A stretch of DNA of 8,232 nucleotides from CAZQYC01 sp043746555. GTDB taxonomy: Bacteria > Pseudomonadota > Gammaproteobacteria > Steroidobacterales > Steroidobacteraceae. Position 1 is the first letter of the stretch, and each line of letters begins with the position of its first letter. Where the stretch lies: positions 1-8,232 of the forward strand of contig JAYTQU010000345.1 of assembly GCA_043746555.1 (NCBI GenBank). Direction: 5' to 3'. Position numbers and translations under genes: made by a program. This document shows positions 7,713-8,232 of the stretch, piece by piece. A model generated the notes under the pieces. The model was not told where the DNA came from and made no database searches. It was given only the letters and a program-made list of their open reading frames with translations.

Positions 7713-8232
7713 GAAACGACGTATCGAAACTCTCGTTCAGCGAGATCAATCACTATCTCGGTGTGGTCCATCAAATGGGACGCCAACCGCTTGAAGCGGA
7801 TTGGAACGAGCAAAACGACTTGATGTTGCGCTTGGTGCAACGCTTCGCGGGCGACGCGATTCACACCGGCAGTCCGAACGATGGCTTTCGTGTCGACACG
7901 CGTTTATTGCTCGACGCGTGCGATCGGCGCACCGGTTGGAGTTCCACGCCGGCTGCGGCGAATTTATTCGTCGATTATTTCGACCATCGCATCGGCGATG
8001 GCAGTCTGGTCGCGGCTGGAGTGACTGCTGTAGCAAAGCAACTTGCAACACCGATCGACTTTAGCGGACTCGTTGAGTTGATCGTGCATGTCAAAGGCGT
8101 GTTCGCACCGGCGAATCTGGTTTTCTACGCGAGCGATGGCGCAACCACGCACGCATTTACCATGACAGAACTTGTAGCCGAAGACGGTTGGAGAGTGTTC
8201 CAAGCGATACCTGGCGCGTGGCCGGTAGGGTT
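7709..8232 (+). CDS. DUF6519-type CIS/tail-associated protein, 3'-truncated
   Basis: An open frame of 174 codons runs off the right edge. Its N-terminus reads SFSEINHYLGVVHQMGRQPL and then EADWNEQNDLMLRLVQRFAGD (in two overlapping parts of residues 9-49), close to the DUF6519 opening pattern 'HY.gV..qqGR..lDaDWNEq', followed by a Gly/Phe segment NDGFRVD. This domain is recurrently encoded beside TIGR02243/TIGR02242-like tail genes in CIS loci; its precise function is, to my knowledge, not established, and a fibre or baseplate-peripheral role is a guess. Residues about 104-174 (PIDFSGLVELIVHVKG, ANLVFYASDG, DGWRVFQAIPGAW) have an alternating pattern suggesting a beta-sandwich. The start at 7709 overlaps the upstream stop (ATGA); GGGAA nine bases upstream is a modest ribosome site. 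Full members are often several hundred residues or more, so most of the protein is probably outside the window. Confidence 0.8.
   Translation, partial: MRNDVSKLSFSEINHYLGVVHQMGRQPLEADWNEQNDLMLRLVQRFAGDAIHTGSPNDGFRVDTRLLLDACDRRTGWSSTPAAANLFVDYFDHRIGDGSLVAAGVTAVAKQLATPIDFSGLVELIVHVKGVFAPANLVFYASDGATTHAFTMTELVAEDGWRVFQAIPGAWPVG

Noticed and set aside
1..8232. High frequency of GATC (about 65 by hand count, about twice the number expected for this base composition)
   Set aside because: It follows from heavy use of GAT and ATC codons and Asp/Ile-rich text, is spread evenly, and does not cluster as an origin or regulatory region would.

Overview
The window is a gapless stretch of a contractile injection system (CIS) structural operon: four genes, all on the plus strand, covering the baseplate-wedge part of the particle. 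From left to right they are: the 3' end of a gp25/GPW-type wedge protein (to 289); a 617-residue baseplate-J-like protein (286-2139); a 966-residue, larger paralogue of it (2140-5040); an 891-residue protein that joins a P2 gpI-like tail module to a long beta-rich body, a probable right-handed beta-helix and a conserved C-terminal signature (5037-7712); and the 5' end of a DUF6519-type protein (from 7709, running off the right edge). Three junctions are ATGA overlaps and one is TAA directly followed by ATG, so there is no intergenic DNA. I see no promoter, terminator, RNA gene, CRISPR array, insertion sequence or attachment site.

The order gp25 - J-like - larger J-like is the conserved wedge core of extracellular CIS such as Afp, PVC and metamorphosis-associated particles, where gp6/gp7-like proteins form the ring that holds the hub and triggers sheath contraction. 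The pairing of this core with a gpI-like fusion protein and a DUF6519 protein is the arrangement I recall from chromosomal CIS loci of diverse environmental bacteria, not from ordinary prophages. That placement rests on recalled family patterns, not on a search. No capsid, terminase, integrase or lysis gene is visible, but 8 kb is too little to exclude a prophage.

The likely division of labour is as follows. The gp25 protein nucleates the wedge and touches the sheath. The two J-like proteins form the wedge ring. The gpI-like fusion connects the ring to outer structures and may carry a spike- or fibre-like beta-helix. The DUF6519 protein is probably another baseplate-peripheral or fibre-like component. 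No toxin or effector gene lies in the window.

The DNA is moderately GC-rich (roughly 57% by eye), with many GCG, TTG, GAT and ATC codons and composition that looks even across all genes. This fits a Gram-negative bacterium, perhaps a gammaproteobacterium, but the taxonomic hint is weak. The most interesting points are the roughly 360-residue expansion in the second J-like protein, which seems to be built from repeated beta modules, and the wedge-to-beta-helix fusion.
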